NCBI GenBank assembly: GCA_036013505.1
Contig: CP107851.1
Coordinates: 4,163,501-4,227,500 of the forward strand
Direction of reading: 5' to 3'
Source: Streptomyces sp. NBC_00510
GTDB lineage: Bacteria > Actinomycetota > Actinomycetes > Streptomycetales > Streptomycetaceae
Length of the DNA stretch: 64,000 nucleotides
Every line of letters begins with the position of its first letter. Positions within the stretch are counted from its first letter, which is position 1. The notes beneath the pieces were generated by a model that had not been told where the DNA came from, did no database searches, and saw only the letters and a list, made by a program, of their open reading frames with translations. This document shows, piece after piece, positions 48,987 through 59,286 of the stretch. Position numbers and translations under genes: made by a program.

Positions 48987-50273
48987 ATGTCTCCCGCCGA
49001 TACAGGGGCGTCCACCGTGACACGGTCGGGCGCCGCCGCCTCCGCCCCCTCAGCCGTCACACTGCGACCGGGTGAACCCGGCTACCGACGCGCCATCCTG
49101 GCCCTTTTCGCCGCGGGACTCGCCACCTTCGCCCTCCTCTACTCCACGCAGGCCCTGCTGCCGGCGCTCTCCACGGGCCTGTCCCTCAGCCCCGCCCAGG
49201 CCAGCCTCACCGTCTCGGCCACCACCGCCGCGCTGGCGCTGGCCCTGCTGCCGGTGAGCGCGCTGAGCGAGAAGTACGGCCGCACGGCCGTGATGACGGC
49301 GTCGGTCTTCAGCGCCTCGGCACTGGCCCTGGTCATCCCCTTCGCGCCGGACCTCACCACCCTGGTCGTCCTGCGCGCCGTGCAGGGCGTGGCCCTCGCC
49401 GGGCTCCCGGCGACCGCGATGGCGTACCTCGGCGAGGAGATCCACCCCAAGGCGGTCGCCTCCGCGATCGGCCTCTACGTCGCGGGCAACAGCATCGGCG
49501 GCATGAGCTCCCGGGTCCTCACCGGCGCCGTGGCGCAGGCCTTCGGCTGGCGCGCCGCGCTGTTCGCCGCCGGCGCCATGGCGGTGCTGTGCGCCGTCGC
49601 CTTCCGCCTGCTGATCCCCACCGCCCGCAACTTCCGTCCCGGCCCGGTCAGTCCCGCCGCCCTCTGGCGGACGGTGATCGGCCACCTGGGCACCCCGCTG
49701 CTGCGCCGGCTCTACCTGATCGGGCTGCTCTTCATGGCGGTCTTCGGCGCCGTCTACAACGTGCTGGGCTACCGGCTCGCCGCCGAGCCCTTCGGCCTGT
49801 CGCAGACCGCGATCGGCCTCATCTTCCTGGTCTACCTGGTCGGCACCGGCGCCTCCGCGGCCTCCGGCGTCCTGCACGCCCGCCTCGGGCGGCGCGGCGC
49901 CCTGTACGTCGCCGTGGTGCTGGCCGCCGGCGGGCTGCTGCTCACCCTCGCGGGCTCCCTCGCCGCCGTGCTGAGCGGACTGGTCCTCATCACGGCCGGC
50001 TTCTTCACCGGCCACTCCATCGCCTCCGGCGCGGTCAGCCGCACCGCCGCCACCGGCCGCGCCCAGGCCTCCGCGCTCTACCTGACCGCGTACTACGTCG
50101 GCAACAGCCTCGGCGGCACCCTGGGTGCCTCCGCCTTCCACACCGCCGGCTGGGGCGGCACCGTCGCCCTGTGCCTGGCCGCCGTCCTGGGCGTCGCGGG
50201 GATCACCGTGTACGCGACCCGGCGCGCGGTCGCGGACCGGCGGCTCGCCGTCCCGGCGGGACGCACGGTCTGA
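48987..50273 (+). CDS. MFS transporter (YnfM-like)
   Basis: 428 residues with 12 hydrophobic helices. After a hydrophilic start come GYRRAILALFAAGLATFALL, the family motif A as LSEKYGRTAVM, and RAVQGVALAGLPATAMAYLGEE (motif C-like). The group includes E. coli YnfM and Bacillus YybF, presumed exporters. GAAGG and TAGCGT lie just before the ATG. Divergent LysR gene is the likely regulator. A strong terminator follows. Confidence 0.88.
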   Translation: MSPADTGASTVTRSGAAASAPSAVTLRPGEPGYRRAILALFAAGLATFALLYSTQALLPALSTGLSLSPAQASLTVSATTAALALALLPVSALSEKYGRTAVMTASVFSASALALVIPFAPDLTTLVVLRAVQGVALAGLPATAMAYLGEEIHPKAVASAIGLYVAGNSIGGMSSRVLTGAVAQAFGWRAALFAAGAMAVLCAVAFRLLIPTARNFRPGPVSPAALWRTVIGHLGTPLLRRLYLIGLLFMAVFGAVYNVLGYRLAAEPFGLSQTAIGLIFLVYLVGTGASAASGVLHARLGRRGALYVAVVLAAGGLLLTLAGSLAAVLSGLVLITAGFFTGHSIASGAVSRTAATGRAQASALYLTAYYVGNSLGGTLGASAFHTAGWGGTVALCLAAVLGVAGITVYATRRAVADRRLAVPAGRTV

Positions 50274-50281
50274 CGGCCGTA

Positions 50282-50329
50282 CGACACGGAACGGGACCGG
50301 TGGAAGTCCACCGGTCCCGTTCCGTGTCG
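50282..50329. terminator. Bidirectional terminator
   Basis: Perfect stem of about 22 bp (arms 50282-50303 and 50308-50329) between convergent MFS and deoA genes. Confidence 0.9.
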
Positions 50330-50342
50330 CGGGCGGCCCCGC

Positions 50343-51620
50343 TCAGGCGATGCGGTCCAGCACGATCGGGGCCGGCGTGAACGCGGTGCCCGCCGGGGAG
50401 ATCTCGACGCCGCCGGCGAGGGCCGCCAGCGCGTAGTCGAACTTCTCCGGGGTGTCGGTGTGCAGGGTCAGCAGGGGCTGGCCCTGCGTGACCGTGGCAC
50501 CCGGCTTGGCGTGCAGCTCGACGCCCGCGCCGGCCTGCACCGGGTCCTCCTTGCGCGCCCGCCCGGCGCCGAGGCGCCAGGCGGCGACACCGACGGCGTA
50601 GGCGTCCAGGCCGGTGAGGACACCGGACCGCTCGGCCATGACGACGTGCTGCTCGCGCGCGACGGGCAGCGCCGCGTCCGGGTCGCCGCCCTGCGCGGCG
50701 ACCATGCGGCGCCACACGTCCATGGCGGAGCCGTCGGCGAGCGCCTTGGCGGGGTCGGCGTCCTTCAGCCCCGCCGCGTCGAGCATCTCGCGCGCCAGGG
50801 CGACGGTCAGCTCGACCACGTCGGCCGGGCCCCCGCCCGCCAGCACCTCGACGGACTCGCGGACCTCCAGCGCGTTGCCCGCGGTCAGGCCGAGCGGGGT
50901 GGACATGTCGGTGAGCAGCGCCACGGTCTTCACGCCGTGGTCGGTGCCCAGCCCCACCATCGTGGAGGCCAGCTCCCGGGCCTGCTCCAGGTTCTTCATG
51001 AAGGCGCCGGAGCCGACCTTGACGTCCAGGACGAGCGATCCCGTGCCCTCGGCGATCTTCTTGGACATGATCGACGAGGCGATCAGCGGGATCGCCTCGA
51101 CGGTGCCGGTGACGTCGCGCAGCGCGTACAGCTTCTTGTCGGCGGGGGCGAGGCCGTCGCCCGCGGCGCAGATGACGGCGCCGGTGTCGCCCAGGACCCG
51201 CAGCATCTCCTCGTTGGACAGCAGCGCCCGCCAGCCCGGGATGGACTCCAGCTTGTCCAGGGTGCCGCCGGTGTGGCCGAGGCCGCGGCCGGACAGCTGG
51301 GGGACGGCCGCGCCGCAGGCCGCGACCAGGGGTGCGAGCGGCAGCGTGATCTTGTCGCCGACGCCACCGGTGGAGTGCTTGTCGGCGGTCGGGCGGGGCA
51401 GCGAGGAGAAGTCCATGCGCTCGCCGCTGGCGATCATCGCAGCCGTCCAGCGCGCGATCTCGGACCGGTCCATGCCGTTGAGCAGGATCGCCATCGCGAG
51501 CGCGGACATCTGCTCGTCGGCGACCTCACCCTTGGTGTAGGCGTCGATGACCCAGTCGATCTGGTCGTCGCCGAGGCGGCCGCCGTCGCGCTTGGTGCGG
51601 ATGACGGAAATGGCGTCCAT
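50343..51620 (-). CDS. deoA: Thymidine (pyrimidine-nucleoside) phosphorylase
   Basis: 425 residues. Cleaves thymidine/deoxyuridine with phosphate to base and deoxyribose 1-phosphate. Motifs: TADKHSTGGVGDKITLPLAPLVAACG for phosphate, the family signature SGRGLGHTGGTLDKLESIPG, IASSIMSKKIAEGTGSLVLDVKVGSGAF, and LTAGNALEVRESVEVL. Last gene of the operon that starts at 56036; 15 nt separate it from cdd. Its product feeds the mutase and deoC steps. Confidence 0.96.
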   Translation of the reverse strand: MDAISVIRTKRDGGRLGDDQIDWVIDAYTKGEVADEQMSALAMAILLNGMDRSEIARWTAAMIASGERMDFSSLPRPTADKHSTGGVGDKITLPLAPLVAACGAAVPQLSGRGLGHTGGTLDKLESIPGWRALLSNEEMLRVLGDTGAVICAAGDGLAPADKKLYALRDVTGTVEAIPLIASSIMSKKIAEGTGSLVLDVKVGSGAFMKNLEQARELASTMVGLGTDHGVKTVALLTDMSTPLGLTAGNALEVRESVEVLAGGGPADVVELTVALAREMLDAAGLKDADPAKALADGSAMDVWRRMVAAQGGDPDAALPVAREQHVVMAERSGVLTGLDAYAVGVAAWRLGAGRARKEDPVQAGAGVELHAKPGATVTQGQPLLTLHTDTPEKFDYALAALAGGVEISPAGTAFTPAPIVLDRIA

Positions 51621-51635
51621 GGTTCACGTACCTTC

Positions 51636-52058
51636 TTAGCGGTTGGTCAGGTCGTCCGGGCCGAACGCGTCGGGGAGGACGTCGCGCATCGTGCGGATGC
51701 CGTCGGACATCTCCACCAGCAGTTCGGGGCCGCCGTGCTCCCACAGCAGCTGACGGCAGCGGCCGCACGGCATCAGCTGGTCGCCCTTGCGGTCGACGCA
51801 GGTGAAGGCGACGAGCCGGCCGCCCCCGGTGGCGTGCAGGATCGACACCAGCCCGCACTCGGCGCACAGTCCGAGGCCGTAGCTGGCGTTCTCCACGTTG
51901 CACGCCGAGATGACCCGCCCGTCGTCCACCAGTGCGGCCACGCCGACGGGGAAGTGCGAGTAGGGGACGTAGGCCCGGGACATGGCGTCCCGGGCCTGCG
52001 CCCGCAGGCCTTCCCAGTCGACGTCGTCGACGCCGACCGGGCCCGCGGTGTCGCTCAC
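51636..52058 (-). CDS. cdd: Cytidine deaminase
   Basis: 140 residues, tetrameric zinc enzyme converting (deoxy)cytidine to (deoxy)uridine. Zinc ligands and catalytic Glu are in GLCAECGLVSILHA and LMPCGRCRQLLWE; the N-terminal AYVPYSHFPVGVAAL and NVENASYGLG bind substrate. GTG start overlaps the permease stop by 4 nt, so it is part of the uptake operon. Confidence 0.95.
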   Translation of the reverse strand: MSDTAGPVGVDDVDWEGLRAQARDAMSRAYVPYSHFPVGVAALVDDGRVISACNVENASYGLGLCAECGLVSILHATGGGRLVAFTCVDRKGDQLMPCGRCRQLLWEHGGPELLVEMSDGIRTMRDVLPDAFGPDDLTNR

Positions 52059-53344
52059 TTGCCCTGACCCTTCCGGTACCTCATACCGTCAGCCTTGGGC
52101 ATCCTCAGACGTTGTGCCGACAGGGAGAGCACCAGCAGGGTGACGACGTACGGGGTCGCTCCCACGAACTCGCCGGGCACCTCGTCGGTGAACAGGTACC
52201 AGCCCAGCACCGCCGCGCCGACGACCAGGCTGACGCCGCCCTGCCAGAAGCTGCGCTTCCACAGCTTCCAGGCCGCCAGCACCACCAGCAGGACCACCAG
52301 GAGCAGCAGCAGCGCGTGCACCGTCGGGCCGCCGTTGCGCAGCTGGAGCGCGTCGGAGTAGCCGAACAGTCCGGCGCCGGTGGCGAGGCCGCCGACGCGC
52401 CAGTTGCCGAAGATCATCGCGGCGAGGCCGATGTAACCGCGGCCGCCGGTCTGGCCCTCGAGGTAGATGTGCGCGGGGACCATCGCCAGGAAGGCGCCGC
52501 CGAGGCCGGCGAGACCGCCGGAGGTGATCACGGCGATGTACTTGTACAGGTACACGTTGACGCCGAGAGACTCGGCCGCGACCGGGTTCTCACCGCAGGA
52601 CCGCAGCCGCAGACCGAACGGGCTGCGCCACAGCAGGAAGAAGCTGCCGACGAAGAGCAGCACCGCGACGACCGTCAGCGCGGAGACGTCGGTGACCAGG
52701 CCGCCGAGCACGCCGGCGAGGTCCGAGACGAAGAACCAGCCGTGCTTCTCGATGCTCGCCAGCCCGTCGGACAGCCCGGGGATGTCGAACGACGGCAGGG
52801 CGTCGACCGGTGGGGACTGCTTGGGGTTGCCGCCCTTGGTGGCCGCGTCGCCGGTGGAGAACCACAGCTTGGCGAGGTACTGGGTGGCACCGAGCGCCAG
52901 GATGTTGATGGCCACACCCGAGATGATGTGGTCGACGCCGAAGGTGACGGTGGCGACCGCGTGGATCAGACCGCCGAGCGCACCGCCGACGACTCCGGCG
53001 AGGACGCCCAGCCACGGGTTGGTCTGCCAGCCGGCCCAGGCACCGAAGAAGGTGCCGAGGATCATCATGCCCTCGAGGCCGATGTTGACCACGCCGGAAC
53101 GCTCGGACCACAGACCGGCCAGACCGGCCAGGCCGATCGGCACGGCGAGGCCGAGTGCCGCGGTGATCTGGCCCTGGGCGGTGAGCTGGTCCTGACCGGT
53201 GATGATCCGCACCACCGACACCAGCGCGAGCGCGGCGGCGATGATCAGCAGGACCATCGGGAAGGAGAGGCGGCCCTTGCGGCCCTTGGCCCCTGCGGCC
53301 TTGGGAGCCGCGGGCGGCGGGGTCTGGGTCATCGTGGCGGTCAC
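52055..53344 (-). CDS. Nucleoside ABC transporter permease (second)
   Basis: 429 residues, BPD_transp_2 family. After a Pro/Ala/Gly/Lys-rich cytoplasmic start, about ten hydrophobic helices; recognisable are GLWSERSGVVNIGLEGMMILGTFFGAW and RSCGENPVAAESLGVNVYLYKY, conserved in NupQ/YufQ-type permeases. GTG 53344 overlaps the previous permease stop (GTGA). A 70-residue loop (about 210-250, GDAATKGGNPKQSPPVDALP) is longer than usual. Confidence 0.9.
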   Translation of the reverse strand: MTATMTQTPPPAAPKAAGAKGRKGRLSFPMVLLIIAAALALVSVVRIITGQDQLTAQGQITAALGLAVPIGLAGLAGLWSERSGVVNIGLEGMMILGTFFGAWAGWQTNPWLGVLAGVVGGALGGLIHAVATVTFGVDHIISGVAINILALGATQYLAKLWFSTGDAATKGGNPKQSPPVDALPSFDIPGLSDGLASIEKHGWFFVSDLAGVLGGLVTDVSALTVVAVLLFVGSFFLLWRSPFGLRLRSCGENPVAAESLGVNVYLYKYIAVITSGGLAGLGGAFLAMVPAHIYLEGQTGGRGYIGLAAMIFGNWRVGGLATGAGLFGYSDALQLRNGGPTVHALLLLLVVLLVVLAAWKLWKRSFWQGGVSLVVGAAVLGWYLFTDEVPGEFVGATPYVVTLLVLSLSAQRLRMPKADGMRYRKGQGK

Positions 53345-54452
53345 GCCGTCACCTCCTTCTTGGTGCGGGCCTGGGCGGCGAGTTCCTCGCCGACCTTCTG
53401 CTGCTGGCGCTTGAGGCCGTAACGCCGGACGACCTCGTAGGCGATGACGACGCTCAGGACGATGACGCCCTGCATGACGCCGACGATCTCCTTGTCGTAG
53501 CCGTCGAACTCCAGGCGGCCCGAGCCACGCTCCAGGAAGCCCCACAGCAGCGCGGCCAGCGCGACGCCGACCGGGTTGTTGCGGCCCAGCAGGGCCACCG
53601 AGATGCCGGTGAAGCCGATGCCGGCCGGGAAGAGGTCGGAGCCGTAGGCGTGGGCGTCGTTCAGCAGCAGCGGCATGCCGGTGAGACCGGCCAGACCGCC
53701 GGAGATCAGCATGCTGGTGATCACCATGCGCTTGACGCTGACGCCGCTCGCGGTGGCGGCGCTCTCGGACATGCCGACGCTGCGCAGGTCGAAGCCGAAG
53801 CGGGTACGGCCCAGCACGAACCAGTAGCCGATGCCGATGACCACGGCGAGCACGACGAAGCCGTAGATCTGGCCGATGTCCTCGCCCATGTCGAAGTTGA
53901 ACAGGTGGCCGGAGGAGGGCAGCGGCGTGGTCGACACCGAGGTCTGCGCCTTGTCCAGGTGGCCGAGCCGGCCGTCCTTGAGCAGGTAGCCGACGATGTA
54001 GGTGGCGATCGAGTTCAGCATGATGGTCGCGATGACCTCGCTGACCCCGCGCGAGGTCTTCAGCAGGCCCGCGATACCGGCCCACATCGCGCCGACGATC
54101 ATGGCGACCACGATGATCAGCGGAACCTGCAGGAAGCCCGGCAGCGTCACGGCGCCGCCGACGGCCGCGGCGAAGAAGGCGCCCAGGCGGTACTGGCCCT
54201 CGACACCGATGTTGAACAGGTTCATGCGGAAGCCGACGGCCACCGCGATGCCCGCGATGTAGTACGTGGTCGCCTTGTTGATGATCTCGACCTGGCTGTC
54301 GCTCTTGAAGCCGTAGTCGAACATCGTCCCGAAGGCGCCGAACGGCTCCTTGCCCGTGGCGAGCAGCACCAGCGCCGTGATCACGAACGCGGCCACGAGC
54401 GCCAGCACGGGGGCGGCGACGGCGAGGAGCACCCGCTCCTTGTCGATCTTCT

Positions 54453-54456
<4 letters not shown>
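53341..54456 (-). CDS. Nucleoside ABC transporter permease (first)
   Basis: 371 residues, BPD_transp_2 family with about nine helices. MNLFNIGVEGQYRLGAFFAAAVGG, GVSEVIATIMLNSIATYIVGYLL and LRSVGMSESAATASGVSVKR are typical of YufP/NupP. GAGAGGAACG precedes the ATG, which overlaps the ATPase stop by 4 nt. The C-terminus is Gln/Lys-rich. Confidence 0.9.
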
Positions 54457-56003
<1,547 letters not shown>

Positions 56004-56104
56004 GGCATTCTGGCTGGGGGGGCTGGACGCGTTGATGGCGCACTCTCCTCGCGGAAAAGAGCGGGGCGGGCGGGGTGTGGCGAACGTATCGCGAGGAGGG
56101 GCCT

Positions 56105-56116
56105 CTACGCGCGTAG
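56105..56116. promoter_or_regulatory. Operator candidate CTACGCGCGTAG upstream of the nucleoside ABC operon
   Basis: Perfect copy about 70 nt before the ATPase gene. On the minus strand TACGTT at about 56083-56088 is a possible -10 box just downstream, giving a short 5' leader with GAGGAG. Confidence 0.78.
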
Positions 56117-56185
56117 CGTTGCCAGATCCATAAGGGGAAGAGTCACAACGGACACCGCGTGCGCGACACCCGGCTGAACGCAGGC

Positions 56186-56234
56186 GCGAGGCCCGGGAAG
56201 GGGGGAGCCTGGGCTGTCCCCTCCCGAGCCTCGC
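56186..56234 (-). terminator. Hairpin after bmpA
   Basis: GCGAGGCCCGGGAAGGGG pairs imperfectly with CCCCTCCCGAGCCTCGC, 27 nt after the bmpA stop and before the next operon promoter. Confidence 0.65.
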
Positions 56235-56260
56235 GACCGGCGCTCACGAGAGACCGGGCG

Positions 56261-57310
56261 TCACTTGACGGTCGTCTTGACCTTGATGTCGCCGTTCACG
56301 ATCTTCTTCTTGGCCTCGTCCAGCTGGGACTTGATGTCGTCGATGAAGCCACCGCTGGTGGACAGGCCGACACCGTCCTTGGCCAGGTCGTAGGCGTGGG
56401 TGCCGGTCAGCGGGGAGCCGCTCTTGACCGACTCGACGACCTCGTAGACCGCGACGTTCACGTTCTTCAGCGCGGAGGTCAGGATCGAGTCCTTGTACTT
56501 GGCCAGACCCGGCTGCTCGTGCTGGTCGGAGTCGACACCGATCGCCCAGGCGCCGGACTTGCCGGCGACGGCCTCGATGGCGCCGTTGCCGGAGGAGCCC
56601 GCGGCCGCGTAGATCACGTCGATGCCGTTGTCCAGCATGCCCTGCGCGGCGGCCTTGCCCTTGGCGGGGTCGGAGAAGCCGGAGAGGTCCGAGCCGCTGG
56701 TCAGGTACTGGGTGGTGACCTTGACCTTCGGGTTGGTCTCCTCGACGCCCTGGCGGAAGCCGGCCTCGAACTTGTTGATCAGCGGGATGTCCACGCCACC
56801 GATGAAGCCGACCTTGTTGTCCTTGGTCTTCAGGGCGGCGGCGACACCGGCGAGGTAGGAGCTCTGCTCCTCGGTGAAGACGATGCTGTCGACGTTCTTG
56901 GCATCGACGACCGAGTCGACGATCGCGAAGGTCGTCTTGGGGTACTTCTTGGCCGCGGCCGTGATGGACTCGCCGTAGGCGAAGCCGACACCGATGACCG
57001 GGTTGTAACCCGCGTCGGCCAGGTCCTCCAGGCGCTGCTCGCGGTCGGCCTCGGTGTCGGAGGTCTTGGCGGTCAGCTCCTTGACGTCGACGCCGAAGTC
57101 CTCCTTCGCCTTGTCCAGGCCCTGGGCGGCGGAGTCGTTGAACGAGTGGTCACCACGGCCACCCACGTCGTAGGCGACGCCGACCTTCAGCTTGCCGCTG
57201 CTGCTGCTGTCACCGTCGCTGTCCTTGGAGCTGCTGCCGCAAGCGGTCGCGGTGAGCGCGAGAGCCGCGGAGGCTATACCCGCGGCGGCGATCTTGGTTA
57301 CCCGGCGCAA
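56261..57310 (-). CDS. bmpA: BMP-family nucleoside-binding lipoprotein
   Basis: 349 residues. Lipoprotein signal with lipobox TATAC, a Ser/Asp-rich linker, then the BMP/PnrA fold: VGVAYDVGGRGDHSFNDSAAQGLDKA, PVIGVGFAYGESI, VGFIGGVDIPLINKFEAGFRQG and DVIYAAAGSSGNGAIEAV. BMP proteins of this type bind purine and pyrimidine nucleosides for the ABC transporter encoded next. The start is TTG (TTGCGCCGG) with GAAGGGG about 10 nt upstream. It has its own promoter region with a degenerate copy of the 12-mer operator. Confidence 0.93.
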   Translation of the reverse strand: MRRVTKIAAAGIASAALALTATACGSSSKDSDGDSSSSGKLKVGVAYDVGGRGDHSFNDSAAQGLDKAKEDFGVDVKELTAKTSDTEADREQRLEDLADAGYNPVIGVGFAYGESITAAAKKYPKTTFAIVDSVVDAKNVDSIVFTEEQSSYLAGVAAALKTKDNKVGFIGGVDIPLINKFEAGFRQGVEETNPKVKVTTQYLTSGSDLSGFSDPAKGKAAAQGMLDNGIDVIYAAAGSSGNGAIEAVAGKSGAWAIGVDSDQHEQPGLAKYKDSILTSALKNVNVAVYEVVESVKSGSPLTGTHAYDLAKDGVGLSTSGGFIDDIKSQLDEAKKKIVNGDIKVKTTVK

Positions 57311-57364
57311 GAGGGTACCCCTTCAACTCTGAGCGCCCCGTCCGGCGCTGGCTTAACCGGAGCT

Positions 57365-57376
57365 TAACGCGCGTAG
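57365..57376. promoter_or_regulatory. Degenerate operator candidate upstream of bmpA
   Basis: TAACGCGCGTAG matches CTACGCGCGTAG at 10 of 12 positions, 55 nt before the bmpA start. Confidence 0.55.
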
Positions 57377-57464
57377 ATGTCAGGTAAAGGGGGGTTGGCC
57401 GCCCGTTATCGGATCGTCGCATTTCGGCCAGGTGACCCGGCCGTGTCGACCGGGTCACCCACCG

Positions 57465-58730
57465 TCATGCCAGCAGCGCAGCGGAGGTGAACAGCTCCAC
57501 GCCGACCTTGATCGCGCCCTCGTCGACGTCGAAGTCACCTTGATGCAGATCACGCTTTGACGTGTCCCCAACGGGCCGTACGCCCAACCTCGCGAGCGCG
57601 CCCGGAACCTTCTCCAGGTACCAGGAGAAGTCCTCGCCGCCCAGGCTCTGCTCCGTGTCCTCGACGGTGTGCGCGCCGTAGCGGGCCGTCATGGCGTCGC
57701 GCAGCAGCTCGGTCGAGTCCGCCTCGTTGACCACCGGCGGCACCCCGCGGTGGTACGTCAGCTCCCACTTCGCCCGGTACATGGCGGCCACCTGGTCGAT
57801 CACCTCGTGAACCAGGTCGGGGGCCTCGTGCCAGGCGTTCAGGTCCAGGCAGCGGACCGTGCCCTCCAGCTCGGCGTGCTGCGGGATGACGTTGGCCGCG
57901 TGACCGGCCTCGATGCGGCCCCACACGATGCTCATCCCGGAACGGGGGTCGATCCGGCGGGCCAGCACGGCCGGCAGCTCGGTGGCCATCTTGGCGGTGG
58001 CCATCACCAGGTCGGTGGTCAGGTGGGGGCGGGCCGTGTGGCCGCCCGCGCCGTCCAGGGAGAGCTCCAGCCGGTCCACGGCGGAGGTGATCGATCCCTG
58101 GCGCAGCCCGATCCGCCCGACCTCGACCTTCGGGTCGCAGTGTAGGGCCAGGATCCGGCCCACGCCCTCCAGCGCGTTCGCCTTGATGGCGTCCAGCGCA
58201 CCGCCCGGCATGACCTCCTCGGCCGGCTGGAACACCAGCCGTACCGGACGCCTCAGCTTGCCCTCGCGCTCCAGCTCCGCCAGTACCAGGCCGGCGCCGA
58301 GCACCACCGTGGTGTGCACGTCGTGGCCGCAGGCGTGCGCCCGGCCGGGGACGGTGGAGCGGTACTCCACACGCTTGGTGTCCGGGATCGGGAGCGCGTC
58401 GAGATCCGCGCGCAGCGCCAGCCGCGGACGCTCCGGGTCGGTGGCGCCGATGTCGCACAGCAGACCGGTGCCGCCGGGCATCACACGGGGCTTGAGGCCG
58501 GCCTGCTCCAGGCGGGCCTTCACCGCGGCGGTGGTACGGAACTCCTGCCGGCCCAGCTCGGGGTTCATGTGCAGGTCCCGCCGGAACGCCACGAGTTCGG
58601 CCCGGAGCCGCTCGGGCACGACGCCCAACAGCGCACCTTCGGGTGCGGCGGGAACTGTGGGCGCCACTGGCACGGGGTTTTCGGAGGGTTCGGAGGCTGA
58701 GTCGTTCACCTCCGACAGGCTAGACCGCAT
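57465..58730 (-). CDS. M20-family amidohydrolase
   Basis: 421 residues, peptidase M20D (aminoacylase/carboxypeptidase-like). Metal and catalytic residues: LRADLDALPIPD, HACGHDVHTT with the metal-binding Cys, QPAEEVMPGGALDAI with catalytic Glu, and LHCDPKVEVG. The dimerisation domain lies at about 220-330. It would remove acyl groups from N-acyl amino acids or similar amides. GGAG lies 6 nt before the ATG. It follows bmpA upstream by about 155 nt in the same direction but has no operator copy of its own. Confidence 0.88.
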   Translation of the reverse strand: MRSSLSEVNDSASEPSENPVPVAPTVPAAPEGALLGVVPERLRAELVAFRRDLHMNPELGRQEFRTTAAVKARLEQAGLKPRVMPGGTGLLCDIGATDPERPRLALRADLDALPIPDTKRVEYRSTVPGRAHACGHDVHTTVVLGAGLVLAELEREGKLRRPVRLVFQPAEEVMPGGALDAIKANALEGVGRILALHCDPKVEVGRIGLRQGSITSAVDRLELSLDGAGGHTARPHLTTDLVMATAKMATELPAVLARRIDPRSGMSIVWGRIEAGHAANVIPQHAELEGTVRCLDLNAWHEAPDLVHEVIDQVAAMYRAKWELTYHRGVPPVVNEADSTELLRDAMTARYGAHTVEDTEQSLGGEDFSWYLEKVPGALARLGVRPVGDTSKRDLHQGDFDVDEGAIKVGVELFTSAALLA

Positions 58731-59219
58731 CTGTACTCCTGATCGCTACATCGCCGTAAATTCATGCCGCGCGAGGAAGAAAAACTCCCCCGTCCGGCGC
58801 GTACCCCGCCCTGTACAGGGGTATGAACCTGGTTTATCCCTAGCCACTCCATAGTGGCCCAACGATCGCCCCGCCGCGAGGCAACGCCCTGTGACCGGCC
58901 CCGGGCGGCTCAGGCGAAAGCGGCGGGAGCCCCGGATCCGGACGGCTCAGAGGAGGGGCGGCGCGGGCCCAGGAGCGTCCTCCGGCGTCTGCCGGACCGG
59001 CAATGCGGACGGCACGGTCCACCACCGACGACCCGGCGCGGGACCACTCCCCGCGGGTGACCCGGCACGGGTCGGGCGAGGGCCCGGATCCCCCTTGGCT
59101 CCGGCACCGGCGGGCGGCCCGCCGGCCTCCGCGAGGTCGGCCGAGTCGGCACGCGGACCTGGCCGGCACGGACGGCCGGCCCGCCGCTAGGCGACGCCCT
59201 GTGACCGGCCCCGGGCGGC
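58731..59219. other. 489-nt gene-free stretch with a duplicated gene end
   Basis: No credible gene. It holds 58880-58976, a copy (about 94 % identical) of 59190-59286, which is the 3' end of the glycosyltransferase gene and its flank. Between the copies is Gly/Arg-codon-rich sequence with no recognisable element. 58731-58850 is the promoter region of the amidohydrolase gene and is relatively AT-rich. Confidence 0.7.
58880..58976. repeat. Direct repeat, left copy (duplicated glycosyltransferase 3' end)
   Basis: 97 bp aligning with 59190-59286 at a constant offset of 310, with about six mismatches. Translation on the minus strand gives LLGPRRPSSEPSGSGAPAAFA, nearly the same as the C-terminus of the neighbouring protein. 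Confidence 0.85.
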
Positions 59220-59286
59220 TCAGGCGAAGGCGGCGGGAGCCTCGGATCCGGACGGCTCAGGGGAGGGCCGGCGCGGGCCCAGGAGC
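59190..59286. repeat. Direct repeat, right copy (within glycosyltransferase 3' end)
   Basis: Contains the stop codon and last 22 codons of the glycosyltransferase gene plus 30 nt beyond the stop. Confidence 0.85.
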
